Assembly: GCA_023053545.1 (NCBI GenBank)
Contig: JAKZAN010000006.1
Coordinates: 5,585,001 to 5,649,000 of the forward strand
Direction of reading: 5' to 3'
DNA: 64,000 nucleotides
Origin: Lepidurus packardi
Lineage: Eukaryota; Arthropoda; Branchiopoda; Notostraca; Triopsidae
Shown here in pieces: positions 31,700 through 43,743 of the stretch. The notes below the pieces were generated by a model that made no database searches, was not told the DNA's origin, and worked only from the letters and a program-made list of their open reading frames with translations. Within the stretch, counting starts at the first letter, position 1, and every line of letters begins with the position of its first letter. Position numbers and translations under genes: made by a program.

Positions 31700-31740
31700 T
31701 TACTGTACACTCGCCGATGTACCCCAACGTTTTATAGCAA
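31700..31740 (-). promoter_or_regulatory. TATA/Inr core promoter of receptor copy 2
   Basis: TATAAAA on the minus strand at 31736-31730 with the initiator CAGT (A at 31704) 32 nt downstream. The start codon is at 31683, giving a predicted 5' UTR of about 21 nt. Confidence 0.65.
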
Positions 31741-32076
31741 ACTTCTCGTGGGTTTCCACCATCAGGAATTCCTTTTAATGAATTTCTAGTGTTCTTTTGG
31801 TAAAAACCCAAGACTAACGTGACTGTTGAAATCAGTCCTTTGAAATTGTGCCGCATAATTGGACCGTCATTTAAGAACGACATCCTCATATGCGATAGTA
31901 ACCCCTGAGCAAGATCCAGAGGATGGAACTTTTGATTTATTCCTATTGCAATTATGGTTATAGCATGATTCGTGTTTGCGAAATGTGATCTTCATTAAGA
32001 GCACGTTAAGGCTCCCGGATACCTTAGCTTACCTTAGAAAGTGCGCTAGCGTTAAAAAAATTTCATGAAAAAGTAA

Positions 32077-32735
32077 CGATTTTGGAGACAGTAAGGTCAT
32101 CTTTAGATCGATTTTAGGTCATTTACATAGAATTAGCAAGTTTGAACTCTAACGGCCGGAAGGAGGGGAGGAGCTTCAGGGTTTCTGGAACGGCATAGCC
32201 TCATTGGTCGAATTTGGACTCGTGGCGTGGGGTTGAAAGGGGAAATTAATCGAGTTGTTACCGAGGGACGCGAGAACAAGCCGAAGGAACGTTACCAGGC
32301 TCGGTTAAAGCCACGCGGTTCCTTCGACTACGGCGAGTATGGGGGTTCCTAAAGGCAAGCCGAAGAAACGCGACGAGTGCCGGTTAAGGAGCACCGTTCG
32401 TTCGGTTCTTGTTTACAGAATTCATTATTGCGTGACAGGGGAATGAACGGGGTTTTCACTGAGCTACGCGAGACTAAGCCGGAGGAAAGCTACGAGTCCT
32501 GGTTAAGGCCACGCGGTTCTTTATATGTATGCAAGTTCCTAAAAGCAAGAACAAGAAACGCGACGAGTGCCGGTTAAGGAGCACCATTCGTTCGGTTCTT
32601 GTTAATAGACTTCATTATTGCATGAATTTTTGCTTTGTGCTAGCAGGCCGAAGTAACGCTACGCAGCCCCGCCTGATGAGTGAAACACGATGTATTGCCT
32701 ATACCAAACCCTATTTTAACTGTGTACCTTGTTGA
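32077..32735. repeat. Receptor-array spacer repeat, copy D
   Basis: Same spacer with four or five motif units: caagccgaaggaacgtta, caagccgaagaaacgcga, taagccggaggaaagcta, a diverged caagaacaagaaacgcga and caggccgaagtaacgcta. It is longer than copy A, so the unit number varies between spacers. Each unit is followed by a form of ccggttaag and cattcgttcggttcttgtt. Confidence 0.75.
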
Positions 32736-32741
32736 GTAAAT

Positions 32742-35263
32742 TTAAGTTTCTAGTTTAGTGACAATTAGTGGCCAAGCTGCCTCCCTTAGGAAAGCTAAAA
32801 TTGAGATCACAGTACCGACTCCTAAGATCAAAAACGCCGTTTGCAGCTGTATAAGAACAAGAGGACTCTCCGATGGTGGTTCCCCCAAATTGCGCGTTGA
32901 AAAGCAGTTAATTCTGGGAACGTATTTCCTGTCGAAATAGTTTACTAAACCAGCTTCAACTGCTGACATTACGCTAAAAAAAAATTACAAAAAAAAGTTT
33001 AGAACGAATACTGAAAACAGATTCTAAGTTTCAATAACTTACTTCTTCCGCAAGATCTGCGTAAGTGCTGGAACAGATTTTGATGTGTTCCACCCAGCCG
33101 TGAGTAGGAAACCCGTTCCCTGTAATTCAAGAACGGCCATCCTGCATTGTTTCGTTGACTGAAAATCGAAATAAATCGATTCCTCGGCCATCCGATAACC
33201 CTATTATTTCTGAGATGAAAAGTACGAAAGCTAAAATTGTAAAAAAAAACCGCACAGTTATCAAACCATATCGTCCTCCAATAACCATTTTCACTGCTTC
33301 CCGATTAGTTTTCACGAGAGATTCGGGGTTTTCGCGAAACAGGTTTCCAATATCTTTGTCTAAACCTGAAGTTGCTGTCTAGGATGATAATAACTGTTTT
33401 AGTATTCCATGATCGTATACAATTTATGGAATAAAATTACAAGAAAGTTGACAGAAAACAAATAGCCTTGAAGTGCCACGGGTTTCAGCGTACCTTTCGT
33501 CACAAAGTCTTCCAAACTCTTAATAAGTGGTTGGGGCTGACGTGCAGTAACGAAGGAAATTAGAATTGAAGTGTACGAAAATACTATAATAAAGGCTCCA
33601 AGGTTCCATGTTGTTGCTAGAAAGCGACCTGGTAGCTGTTTAGGGCTAAATCCCCCTGCAAGAAAATGTTAAAATTATTATATTTAAAATTTAGAAATAA
33701 TACTAAAAAATTATGGAATACCTTGTCCTGTAACCAGGGATACATTATAAAGCACATCTAAACCGAAATCGGGTTGACTGCCCGACATTCTCGCGACAAC
33801 CCACATGGAGAGTGAAACTGATAAAATGCTTGCAATTACGCACATCCACACCTAGTATTCTTCAATATGTAAATAGATACTGAAAAATACTTTACGAAAC
33901 AAAAAAAATCTTACATCAAAACCAAACGGTTTCGCATTTGAAAGTAAGTCATAGATGACCATCGGCGCTGGGATCAAAACAGCCCAACGACCATAAATAG
34001 TTGGCCAGACGACGTCGAAAAAGGGTTGAGCATCGTAAACGTTGGAAAATACGGCAATATCGATTTCCTAATTGGGTAGAAATATCCTTTTCAGTTTGCT
34101 TCCAATGATGGACTTTACACGGATGTACAGTTTGGGAGAAATGAGCAATCTTTTAAGCGATAAATTTTAAATATTCAATTCTTCAAGTCCACAAATGCTC
34201 CATCATATTTTAAATCAGTTTGTAGCGGATAGAAATTATACATAAATAATAGCTCTAGATTACTATGGATTAGCTCTAGATTAGTATGGATTAGCTCTAT
34301 ATCATAGCTCTAGATTAGTATAGATTAACATTTGTAACCGTACATCTCGGAATGCCATTCCTGTTAATCCGGTGGTGTTCTTGCCCGGAAAGCCAAAAGA
34401 ATGATCCTCAGGTTCAACAAAGTAATACCTACACGACAACATCGTTAGTGTGTATATAATGTATACTTTATTACAGAATTTACTTGAAACCAATGCTCTT
34501 AGCTATTGATTCAAAAAGGTCGATATTGGTGCCATTCCATTTCACAATTCCGCCAAATTCCGACCGTATTACAAATGGACGTATCTATCAAAAGAAAAGT
34601 CAAGTAATGGTTATACCAAGTAATGGAGTACAAAAACCTAGTACTTACTTCAGTGGTCCCGGCTACTATTGTTTGCGTTTTCCATTGATTTCGAGTACAG
34701 GTTCCCGAGCTTGCTTGGTACATACTCTTCTTGATACCACGCGAATCTTCAATCAGGTTCCGCAAATCTTCTACAACGGATTGACGAGGTTTTCGCAGTC
34801 TAAAGCTCCTAGAACAAGGTGGTTCAATATTAAGCCACCAAATGAGTGATCCCGTCGCAATTTCTTTTGGCAAACTATTCAAACTGTTCAACTTATCTGT
34901 TGAAATTGGCCTGTTTGTTAAGAGAATGAGTTTTGGAACGGCCGTCCTATTTGTATCTGCAATAAAACCTTCTTTAGATCTAACTTTATTAATAAGATTA
35001 CTCACTTTGACGAGGTCTGATGACATCCAAAGTGAAAGCCGGCAAGTTGTACTCCAATGCTAAATCTCGAAGAAGTATTTCTGCCAACATCCGCTGATTG
35101 AGAGGCCACTTAGTACAGCCGGCATCGTAAAGAATAACTGCTACTTGGGTAAATTAAGGAAAGTTCGACTCTTGGTGATAAGTGAATCTTCCTCACTTAA
35201 CTAACCTGGATTTCCTGACTGGCCGACAGCAATCAGCACGTGTAGTAAAACTATGGTCCTCAT
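32742..35263 (-). CDS. Ionotropic receptor, array copy 3
   Basis: ATG at 35263, stop at 32742-32744, same exon plan as copies 1 and 2. S1 is the most diverged of the four: FGGIVKWNGTNIDLFESIA, YFVEPEDHSFGFPGKNTTG and GMAFRD in place of GMALRG. S2 reads MAVLELQGTGFLLTAGWN, and the last exon begins VMSATEAGLVNYFDRKYVP. The changes cluster in the predicted ligand-binding halves, while the pore exon is nearly unchanged. That would fit altered ligand choice, but it is an inference from a few residues. It appears intact and is predicted to be a chemosensory channel subunit. Confidence 0.82.
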
Positions 35264-35279
35264 TGCTACACGAAATGAA

Positions 35280-35320
35280 TTACTGTACACTCACCGATGT
35301 ACCCCAACGTTTTATAGCAA
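35280..35320 (-). promoter_or_regulatory. TATA/Inr core promoter of receptor copy 3
   Basis: TATAAAA on the minus strand at 35316-35310, initiator CAGT with A near 35284 (32 nt), start codon at 35263. Confidence 0.65.
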
Positions 35321-35655
35321 ACTTATCGTGGGTTTCCACCATCAGAAATTCCTTTTAATGAATTTCTAGTGTTCTTTTGGTAAAAACCCAAGACTGACGT
35401 GACTGTTGAAAGCAGTCCTTTGAAATTGTGCCGCATAATTTGACCGTCATTTAAGAACGACCTACTCATATGCGATAGTAACCCCTGAGCAAGATCCAGA
35501 GGATGGAACTTTTGATTTATTCTTATTGCATTATGGTTATAGCATGATTCGTGTTTGCGAAATGAGATCTTCATTAAGAGCACGTTAAGGCTCCCGGATA
35601 CCTTAGCTTACCTTAGAAAGTGCGCTAGCGTTAAAAAAATTTCATGAAAAAGTAA

Positions 35656-36315
35656 CGATTTTGGAAACAGTAAGGTCATCTTTAGATCGATTTTAGGTCA
35701 TTTACATCGAATTAGCAAGTTTCAACTCTAACGGCCGGAAGGAGGGGAGGAGCTTCAGCGTTTTTGAAACGGCATAGCCTCATTGGTCGAATTTGGACTC
35801 ATGGCGTGGGGTTGAAAGGGGGGAATTAATCGGGTTAAGCGACGCGAGAGCAAGCCGAAGGAACGTTACTAGCCACGGTTAAAGCCACGCGGTTCTTTCG
35901 ACTACGGCGAGTATGCGGGTTCCTAAAGGCAAGCCGAAGAAACGCGACGAGTGCCGGTTAAGGAGTTCCATCTGTTCGGTTCTTGTTTATAGAATTCATT
36001 ATTGCGTGACAGGGGAATGAACGGGGTTTTCACTCAGCGACGCGAGACTAAGCCGGAGGAACGTTACGAGTCCTGGTTAAGGCCACGCGGTTCTTTTTAT
36101 GTATGTAGTATGCACGTTCCTAAAAGCTAGCCGAAGTAACGTGACGAGTGCCCGTTAGAAGCACCATTCGTTCTGTTCTTGTTAATAGACTTCATTATTG
36201 CGTGAATTATTGCTTTGTGCTAGTAGGCCGAAGTAACGCTACGAAGCCCCGCCTGATGAGTGAAACACTATGTATTGCCTAAACCAAACCCTATTTTTAA
36301 CTGTGTACTTTGTTG
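35656..36315. repeat. Receptor-array spacer repeat, copy E
   Basis: Same spacer family with about five caagccgaag-type units, including a degenerate one (ctagccgaagtaacgtga). Period between successive receptor stop codons: 4523 bp (1 to 2, with the extra RING fragment), 3592 bp (2 to 3) and 3581 bp (3 to 4). Confidence 0.75.
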
Positions 36316-36322
36316 AGTAAAT

Positions 36323-38819
36323 TTAAGTTTCTAGTTTAGTGACAATTAGTGGCCAAGCTGTCTCCCTTAGGAAAGCTAAAACTGAGATCACAGTACCGAG
36401 TCCTAAGATCATAAAAGCCGTTTGCAGCTGTCTAAGAACAAGAGGACTCTCCGATGGTGCTTCCCCCAAATTGCGCGTTGAAAAGCAGTTAATTCTGGGA
36501 ACGTATTTCCTTTCGAAATAGTTGGTTAAACCACCTTCAATAGCTGACATTACGCTAAAAAAATTTTTTTTTAAAGTTTAGAACGAATATTGGAAACAGG
36601 CTTTAAGTTTCAATAATTTACTTCTTCTGCAAGATCTGCGTAAGTGCTGGAACAGATTTTGATGTGTTCCACCCAGATGTGGCTAGGAAATCCTTTCCTT
36701 GTACGGCAATAATGGCCATCCTGCATTGTTTCGTTGACTTAAAATCGAAATAAGTCGATTCCTCGGCCATCCGATAACCCTATTTTTTCTGAGATGAAAA
36801 GTACGAAAGCTAAAATTGTAAAAAAAAAAACAAAAAAACTCACAGTTATGAAACCATATCGTCCTCGAATAACCATTTGCACTGCTTCCCGATTAGTTTT
36901 CACGAGAGATTCGCGGTTCTCGCGAAACAGATTTCCTATATCTTTTTCTATACCTGAAGTTGCCAACTAGGATGACAATAACTGTTTTAGTATTCCATGA
37001 TCGTATCCAATTTATGGAATAAAATTACAAGAAAGATGTTCGAAAATATATAGCCTTTAATTGCCACGGGTTTCAGCGTACCTTTCGTCACAAAGTCTGC
37101 CAAACTCTTAATAAGTGGCTGGGGCTGACGTGCAGTAACGAACGAAATTAGAATTGAAGTGTACGAAAATACTATAATAAAGGCTCCAAGGTTCCATGTT
37201 GTTGCTAGAAAGCGACCTGGTAGCTGTTTAGGGCTAAATCCCCCTGCAAGAAAATTTTTAAATTATTATATTTAAAATTTAGAAATAATATAAAAAAATT
37301 ATGGAATACCTTGTCCTGTAACCAGGGATACATTATAAAGAACATCTAAACCTAAATCGGGTTGACTGCCCGACATTCTCGCGACAACCCACATGGAGAG
37401 TGATACTGATAAAATGCTTGCAATTACGCATATCCACACCTAGTAATTTTAAATACTGAAATAGATACTGAAAAAATACTGAAAAACTTAGAAAAAAAAG
37501 CTACATACTTTACGAAACAAAAAAAAACTTACATCAAAACCAAATGGTTTCGCATTTGAGAGTAAGTCATAGATGACCATCGGCGCTGGGATCAAAACAG
37601 CCCAACGACCATAAATAGTTGGCCAGACGAAGTCGAAATAGGGTTGAGCATCGTAAATGTTGCCAAATATGGCGATATCGATTTCCTAAGTTAGAAATAT
37701 CCTGGTCAGTTTGCTTCCAATAATGGACTTGTACAATTTGGGAGAAATAACCATTCTTTTAAAGATAATTTTTAAATATTCAATTCTTCAAGTCCACAAA
37801 TGCTCCATCATATTTTCAATCAGTTCGTAGCGGATATAAATTATACATAAATCATAGCTCTAGATTAGTATAGATTAACATTTGTAACCGTACGCCTCGT
37901 AATGCCATCCCTGTTAATCCAATGGTGCTATTGCCCCGATAGCCAAAAGAACGATCCTCAGGTTCTACAAAGTAGTACCTACACGACAACATCGTTTGTG
38001 CGTATATAATTTATACTTTATTACAGAATTTACTTGAAACCAATGTTCTTAGCTATTGCTTCAAAAAGGTCGATATTGGTGCCATTCCATTTCACAATTC
38101 CGCCTAATTCCGACCGTATTACAAATGGACGTATCTATCAAAAGAAAAGTCAAGTAATGGATATAACAAGTAATTGAAAAGCCAAGTAATGGAGTACAAA
38201 AACGTAGTACTTACTTCAGTGGTCCCGGCTACTATTGTTTGCTTTTTCCATTGACTTCGAGTACAGGTTCCCGAGCTTGCTTGGTACATACTCCTCTTGA
38301 TACCACGCGAGTCTTCAATCAGATTCCGCAAATCTTCTACAACGGATTGACGGGGTTTTAGCAGTCTAAAGCTCCTAGAGCAAGGTGGTTCAATATTAAG
38401 CCACCAAATGAGTGATCCCGTCTCAATTTCTTTTGGCAAACTGTTCAACTTATCTGTTGAAATTGGCCTGTTTGTTAAGAGAATGAGTTTTGAAACCGCC
38501 GTCTTATTTGTATCTGCAATAAAACCTTCTTTAGAACTAACTTTATTCATAAGATTACTCACTTTGACGAGGTCTGATGACATCCAACGTGAAAGCCGGC
38601 AAGTTGTGCTCCAATGCTAAATCTCGAACAAGTAATTCTGCCAACATCCGCTGATAGAGTGGCCACTTAGTACAGCCGGCATCGTAAAGAATAACTGCTA
38701 CTTGGGTAAATTAAGGAAAGTTCGACTCTTGTGATAAGTGGATCTTTCTCACTTAACTAACCTGGATTTCCTGCCTGGCCGACAGCAATCAGCACGTGTA
38801 GTAAAACTATGGTCCTCAT
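36323..38819 (-). CDS. Ionotropic receptor, array copy 4
   Basis: ATG at 38819, stop at 36323-36325. The exon plan is conserved and the frames are open. Distinctive features are LATSGIEKDIGNLFRENRES at the start of S2, MAIIAVQGKDFLATSGWN further on, and a 6-residue shorter exon 3 (KLNSLPKE without the LNS duplication). The pore/M2 and M3 segments match the other copies. It is the distal copy of the array, and its upstream region ends at about 39165, where similarity to the other copies stops. Predicted role as for the other copies. Confidence 0.82.
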
Positions 38820-38835
38820 TGCTACCCGAAATGAA

Positions 38836-38876
38836 TTACTGTACACTCACCGATGTACCCCAACGTTTTATAGCAA
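38836..38876 (-). promoter_or_regulatory. TATA/Inr core promoter of receptor copy 4
   Basis: TATAAAA on the minus strand at 38872-38866, initiator CAGT with A near 38840 (32 nt), start codon at 38819. Confidence 0.65.
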
Positions 38877-39165
38877 ACTTATCGTGGGTTTCCACCATCA
38901 GAAATTCCTTTTAATGAATTTCTAGTGTTCTTTTGGTAAAAACCCAAGACTGACGTGACTGTTGAAATCAGTCCTTTGAAATTGTGCCGCATAATTTGAC
39001 CGTCATTTAAGAACGACCTACTCATATGCGATAGTAATCCCCTGAGCAAGATCCAAAGCATGGAACTTTTGATTTATTCCTATGGCATTATGGTTATAGC
39101 ATGATTCGTTTTTGCGAAATGTGATCTTCATTAAGAGCACGTTAAGGCTCCTGGATACCTTAGCT

Positions 39166-40564
39166 CGGTATAGGTAGTTAGCATGGGGAGTTTCAGAATA
39201 ACGTTTTGAGAAAACCAGTGCACTTCATGGAAAATTATTTGACAGTAGTAGTGAGCTTGCTAACAGGTAGTGCACAACCAATGCACAGCTTGTTCCAATG
39301 AATAGGAAGTTAGCAATATGCAAAGGAAGTTTGCAACTACGAGAAATACTCTTCTTAAACATCTGTCTTTGTTTCTGCACTAGCTGCTAGTAAAAGAAAA
39401 CTTTTATTTTAGTTTGCTTTTAAATCTTAGGAACTGTTTTAGAGAAATCCTGTTCCGAAAGTTTTGACGACTTGATTTGGGACATTGTGCTGCTACAGCA
39501 AACTATGGTAACAAATTGTACTTTTCAAAAGTAAAACAAGCGTAGAAACTTTGCCAGCAATTAGCTATCAATTTCTTTTCTTACTTTCTTACGCAAGACT
39601 TTCGCAAAACAATAACAAACATCAGTGCCATCTGTGACTGTTTCCCAATTCCCATCAACAAGCTAAAGTGTACGGGAGCCTTAAAGATGGCAGAACATAG
39701 GTTGAAACTAAATTTCTTTGCAATACAAAACCATATTGAAATCCAGTTTCGACTCCCACTCGCCCCACAGAACGCATTTTCATAATTTTAAATAAAGATG
39801 TTTAGAGATGGCCGCCATTTTGTCAAACATTGCTCAGTTTAGATCCAATACGTTTTTAACAAATCTCTGCAAAATTCGAACGCCACAAGACAATAAGGGA
39901 ACCAGTAATGATCATTAATTAAGATTCCTCCAGGTTTTCTTATAAAACAGTATCTTGTGTATTTCAATCCAACAACATCAAAGACAAGTTTAAGTATCTG
40001 GTCTATCTACAATACACGAATGAATTCAGTACTATTTCGTTTCTTTTTATGCTATTTCATCCTGGAATGCTCGCATTTTCCCGTCTCAACTCGCCGCTAA
40101 AACTACAAAGAACAAAAAGGGATACAAAACTTGTTCTACACTCCCTCCTCCCATCTTTTCGTCATGTGCAAACATTGCGGGAAACCGTATTCTCTATTCG
40201 TTTTGGCTGCGTTGTCCATTTCCGCTCCACTCCACTTGGCGCTGCACAGTTCGGCGTTGAATGTTGAAAGCTCAAACACGTTGCAGTGTACAAAGCCCAG
40301 GATCACGTTCTGCGTACTCAAATAACAACACAAGATCCCTCTGTGTATACATATGTGTGTGTGTGTGTGTGTGTGTATGCTTGGAAACAGAACAATGAAT
40401 TAAAGTGCCAGAATAGAACAAAGCGACCTAATCCTCTTCACTAAGTAAATATAAACATAACTTAGCTCTGTATTGTTGCTCTTTAAAGTGACACAAGTTT
40501 GTGTAAACAACGCTAATCTGTATCTGGGTAGGTACATTACGTTTATTACGATACAAGAACGAGG
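39166..40564. other. Intergenic region between the receptor array and the TPR/RRM genes
   Basis: No gene is supported. It contains a YY1-like double motif (agatggccgccattttgtc, about 39808) and a (GT)n run of about 22 bp at 40353-40375. Presumably it holds the promoter of the gene starting at 40565, but no TATA or initiator stands out. Confidence 0.5.
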
Positions 40565-43500
40565 ATGTCATTCTATTGGGCGCCAATGATGGAAAGGGAT
40601 TGCTTCAGTTTCGACGCAGAAGACGAAGAAGAAAGGGCTAGAATTCGCTTTTCCCACGAACTATTCTTACAATTCGTGCACAATATGACACCAGAGTATA
40701 TGGAGCGTAAATTGCGCGAAGATAAATTTGCCAGCCAAAGATTGGAAGAGCAGCGCAAACACGATTTGGGAACCCGAGCGAGAGAACAAGAGAAAGCCAA
40801 CAAAGAGGCTGCTGAACTTCTGCAACAGGAAGAAATGTTACAGCGTAAGCGAGAAAAGAGCCAGAGGAAGAAACAGAGGAAGAAGAAGGCCAAACAGGAA
40901 GCCAAGAAGCACGTTGAGGCTGTATCCCAGGGGAATCCAGTACCCACCGCCGCAGAAGAAGAAGAAGAGGAGGAATCCGCTTCCAACAATGAAACCGAAA
41001 CTTCCTTAAACGAAGAAATTGATCCCAACTCAGCTTTCGCAGCCAAATCCATGCAGAAAGCCAACATTAAGCCCGAATCAGCTAATTCAGTCAAGCAGGT
41101 ACGTTTTCTGTTCATTGTTGCAGGTACAATATTGCTGCTATTACCTTATTATTACCATTATAACCTTGTTAACCTTACGGAAACATGCCTACTTGGCTTT
41201 TCATTGTTATTGCATTGCTTTTTCATTGTTAGTGCCATTGTTCCAGCATTTGGTTGTTGCTATTGGGCACGTATTAGTCGTTACCAAATTCGCTCCCTAA
41301 CGGCAAGAATGGGCGAAATCCACCATTTTACGTCCGTTTTTTAGTAAGGAAAGCGCTTAATAGAAAACGTACGTAAAATGGTGGATTTCGCCAATGCTTG
41401 CCGCTAGGGAGCGAATTTGGTAAAGACTCTAAATTCTCATGAACTTATTGTCGGGTTTTTAGCCATTTTACCGTAGTTTTGTTTTGATTTTAGTTGGTAC
41501 TTTTGCTGATCGAAATTTCGCTAGTGGCTGTTTACATGTTATGTTAACATTGTCTATTTACTTTGTATGTTTAAGTTGTTTACATTGTTTGTTTACATTG
41601 TTTTGGGATGTTTACATTGTTTGCTTACATTGATTGTTTACAATGGTTGTTTACATTGGATGACGTCATTCTAGGCTCAGCCAATGGATAAGTGCGCGAA
41701 TCTCCGGAGTTTAGCGACTTCGTTAATTAGCGAAGGTTTCTTAATGGAAGCGATTTCGATTTTGAGCCAAGCCATCACCATTTGCCCCACAGATGGGAAG
41801 ATCTACTTAGAGCGGGCGGAATGCTTCTTTAGCTTAGGGAAATTCGAAGAAGCGTTGCAAGACGCGTTGGTTAACGTTGAAAGCAATCCGCGTTCCTCAC
41901 CGGGTTATAAACTGGCTTGTAAAGCTTATTTGTCTCTCAAGCAATACGATAAGGCTCATGAAGCGATTATGAAAGCGAAGGAGATTGAAGGGTACACGGA
42001 GGATGTCCAAGGAGGGATTAAACGGACCGGAGTCTTGAAATTAACCGACATGGGCTTTGATGAGGATAAAGCTGTCAGCGCCATGGAAGGGAAACGGAAT
42101 TTTCAAGTAGTTCTTTAGAGAAAAGTTGGAATAAAAGCAGGAAATTGAAAGACCGATCTTATAGGACGCCTTAGACGAATTATTGGGCGGTTTGGAACAG
42201 TTGAAAGTGGCCAAAAGTACCAAAGTTGAGGAATGGAAAGATTGGAGTGAAGATCAAGAAGAAAACGCGGTTGGATATACGCCACTTAATGGTGCCAAAA
42301 GTAGCAAAGTGGACGAGTGGGATCATTGGAGGGAAGATCAAGAAGAAAGCGCGGATGTCAATACTACCAAAGCTGTAGCACTACCGTCTACTTCAGGGCT
42401 AGAATATCAAGACCGTAGGTACGTTAAACAAGCTGGCCAAAATGTAAACAATGAGATATTTTGCGCGCAAATTAAAGTGCTAATTGAGTAGATACTTGTG
42501 TAAAATTTCCATAAATATCGGATGAATAGTTTCCAAGTATTTTCTAGTTGAACCTGGTTCAGTTCCTAGTGCCGGCAAATATGAGCCGCGAGAGGCGCTG
42601 AAGACTCTTTCGCTTAGAAATAGGCTTACACTCGTAGCGTTATAAGCGCACTTTAACGAAACTATTGCGTTTAAAAAGCTACAAAATTTTGTCAGCCCAC
42701 CGTGACTCCCTGCATCTATTTTGCGTTATCTTGTTGACATTATACTCTAAAATTGTATTTCTTTGTGTACCTTATTTTTGTTTTTAGTGTTTCTGACAGC
42801 TCGCGTGCAGTTTGGGTAGGTTCTATATCTCCTAGCGCGACTTGGAACGATCTGAATGTGCTCTTCCTCACCTGTGGTACCGTTCATAATCTGCACAAGC
42901 CAGTGAATACCAATTATGCGTTCGTAAACTTTACAACGTCTTCCGAAGCTTGTCAAGCGATTGCCAAATTCAATAATTACGAGTTCTTTGGCGAGAAACT
43001 CATCGTTCGTCGTGCACATTCTTCGCAAAAGGCCGGCAAGGCCCCTTTAGTTACTAAGCCAGCCACTCCAAAGAAAACCGAGTAAGAAGTTGATCGTTTT
43101 TCTACCTCAGAATCGACTATTATTTTTTTTAAATTATTTTTTTTTTAGTCCAAGAAATCCTCTTCAGATCAAATCCCTGTACGTGGCCAACGTCATGCCT
43201 AAGATGACCGAAAAGGAGTTACATAACATCTTTTCATCGTAAACATCATTATTATTGTTTACATTATCCTGTCAAATGTTTAAGAAACTACTTAATGTAT
43301 TGTTATAGGTGTGGTCACGTGACGAGCTGCCAGATTTTGCGCGAAAAGAGATGTGCATTTGTGAACTACGCGGCCAGTTATGAAGCCACCAAAGCATTGG
43401 AAACGTTACAAAATTTCCGGCATAAGAATGTGTGTCTCGTTCTCAAGTTTCCAAAGAATACTGAGCATACTGTGATTGGCAATAAAAGGCCCAATATTCC

Positions 43501-43743
43501 TCTTTTTGCTATTCCCGAGCCTAACGTCCAAGAGTAAGCGTTTCCTTGCTCAAAACTTCACGAGTTCTTACTATCTCGACTCCTTAAAAGTGTTCAAACA
43601 GTTTGGGATTTCCATGTTTCAGGGTTATTTCTGTGCCGACTGGCGAATGCGAGTTCTGGCGGAAAGGCGAATGCGTTTTTGGCGGCAAATGCTGGCTTGC
43701 CCACGTGCCCGAGCATCAAGGCGTGGATGCTGCCTGGGATTGA
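40565..43743 (+). CDS. TPR-UBA-RRM-CCCH protein, TTC31-like N-terminus
   Basis: Exons 40565-41098, 41675-42106, 42165-42418, 42788-43081, 43149-43238, 43309-43533, 43623-43743; phases agree and give 649 residues. Order: an acidic/basic coiled-coil-like region (about 60-120, KKQRKKKAKQEAKK), then TPRs (about 183-290, GFLMEAISILSQAITICP and GKFEEALQDALVNVESNP). A UBA-like helix bundle (LTDMGFDEDKAVSAMEGK...ALDELLGG, about 298-332) follows and is split by an intron. Next come RRM1 (AVWVGSI...NYAFVNF, about 413-482) and RRM2 (LYVANV...CAFVNY, about 513-580). A final CCCH finger reads C-x7-C-x5-C-x3-H (CEFWRKGECVFGGKCWLAH). Two tandem WKDWSEDQEE/WDHWREDQEE words lie before RRM1. Role inferred: an RNA-binding adaptor with protein-protein and possible ubiquitin contacts. 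The coiled-coil plus TPR part resembles TTC31, but I know no family with this whole set, so no symbol is given. Confidence 0.8.
41281..41422. repeat. Fold-back element in intron 1 (about 52-bp arms)
   Basis: The left arm 41281-41333 (ttaccaaattcgctccctaa...) and right arm 41371-41422 (...agggagcgaatttggtaa) are near-perfect reverse complements around a ~37-nt loop. Size and structure suit a small fold-back/MITE insertion within the first intron. The flanking intron holds seven CATTGTT words (for example 41113, 41202, 41224, 41236, 41583, 41596, 41615), mostly in a TTTACATTGTTTG-type repeat. Confidence 0.8.

Noticed and set aside
40573-41115. 180-codon minus-strand Ser-rich frame
   Set aside because: Antisense shadow of exon 1 of the TPR/RRM gene. 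The sense frame has phase-consistent splicing and recognisable domains.
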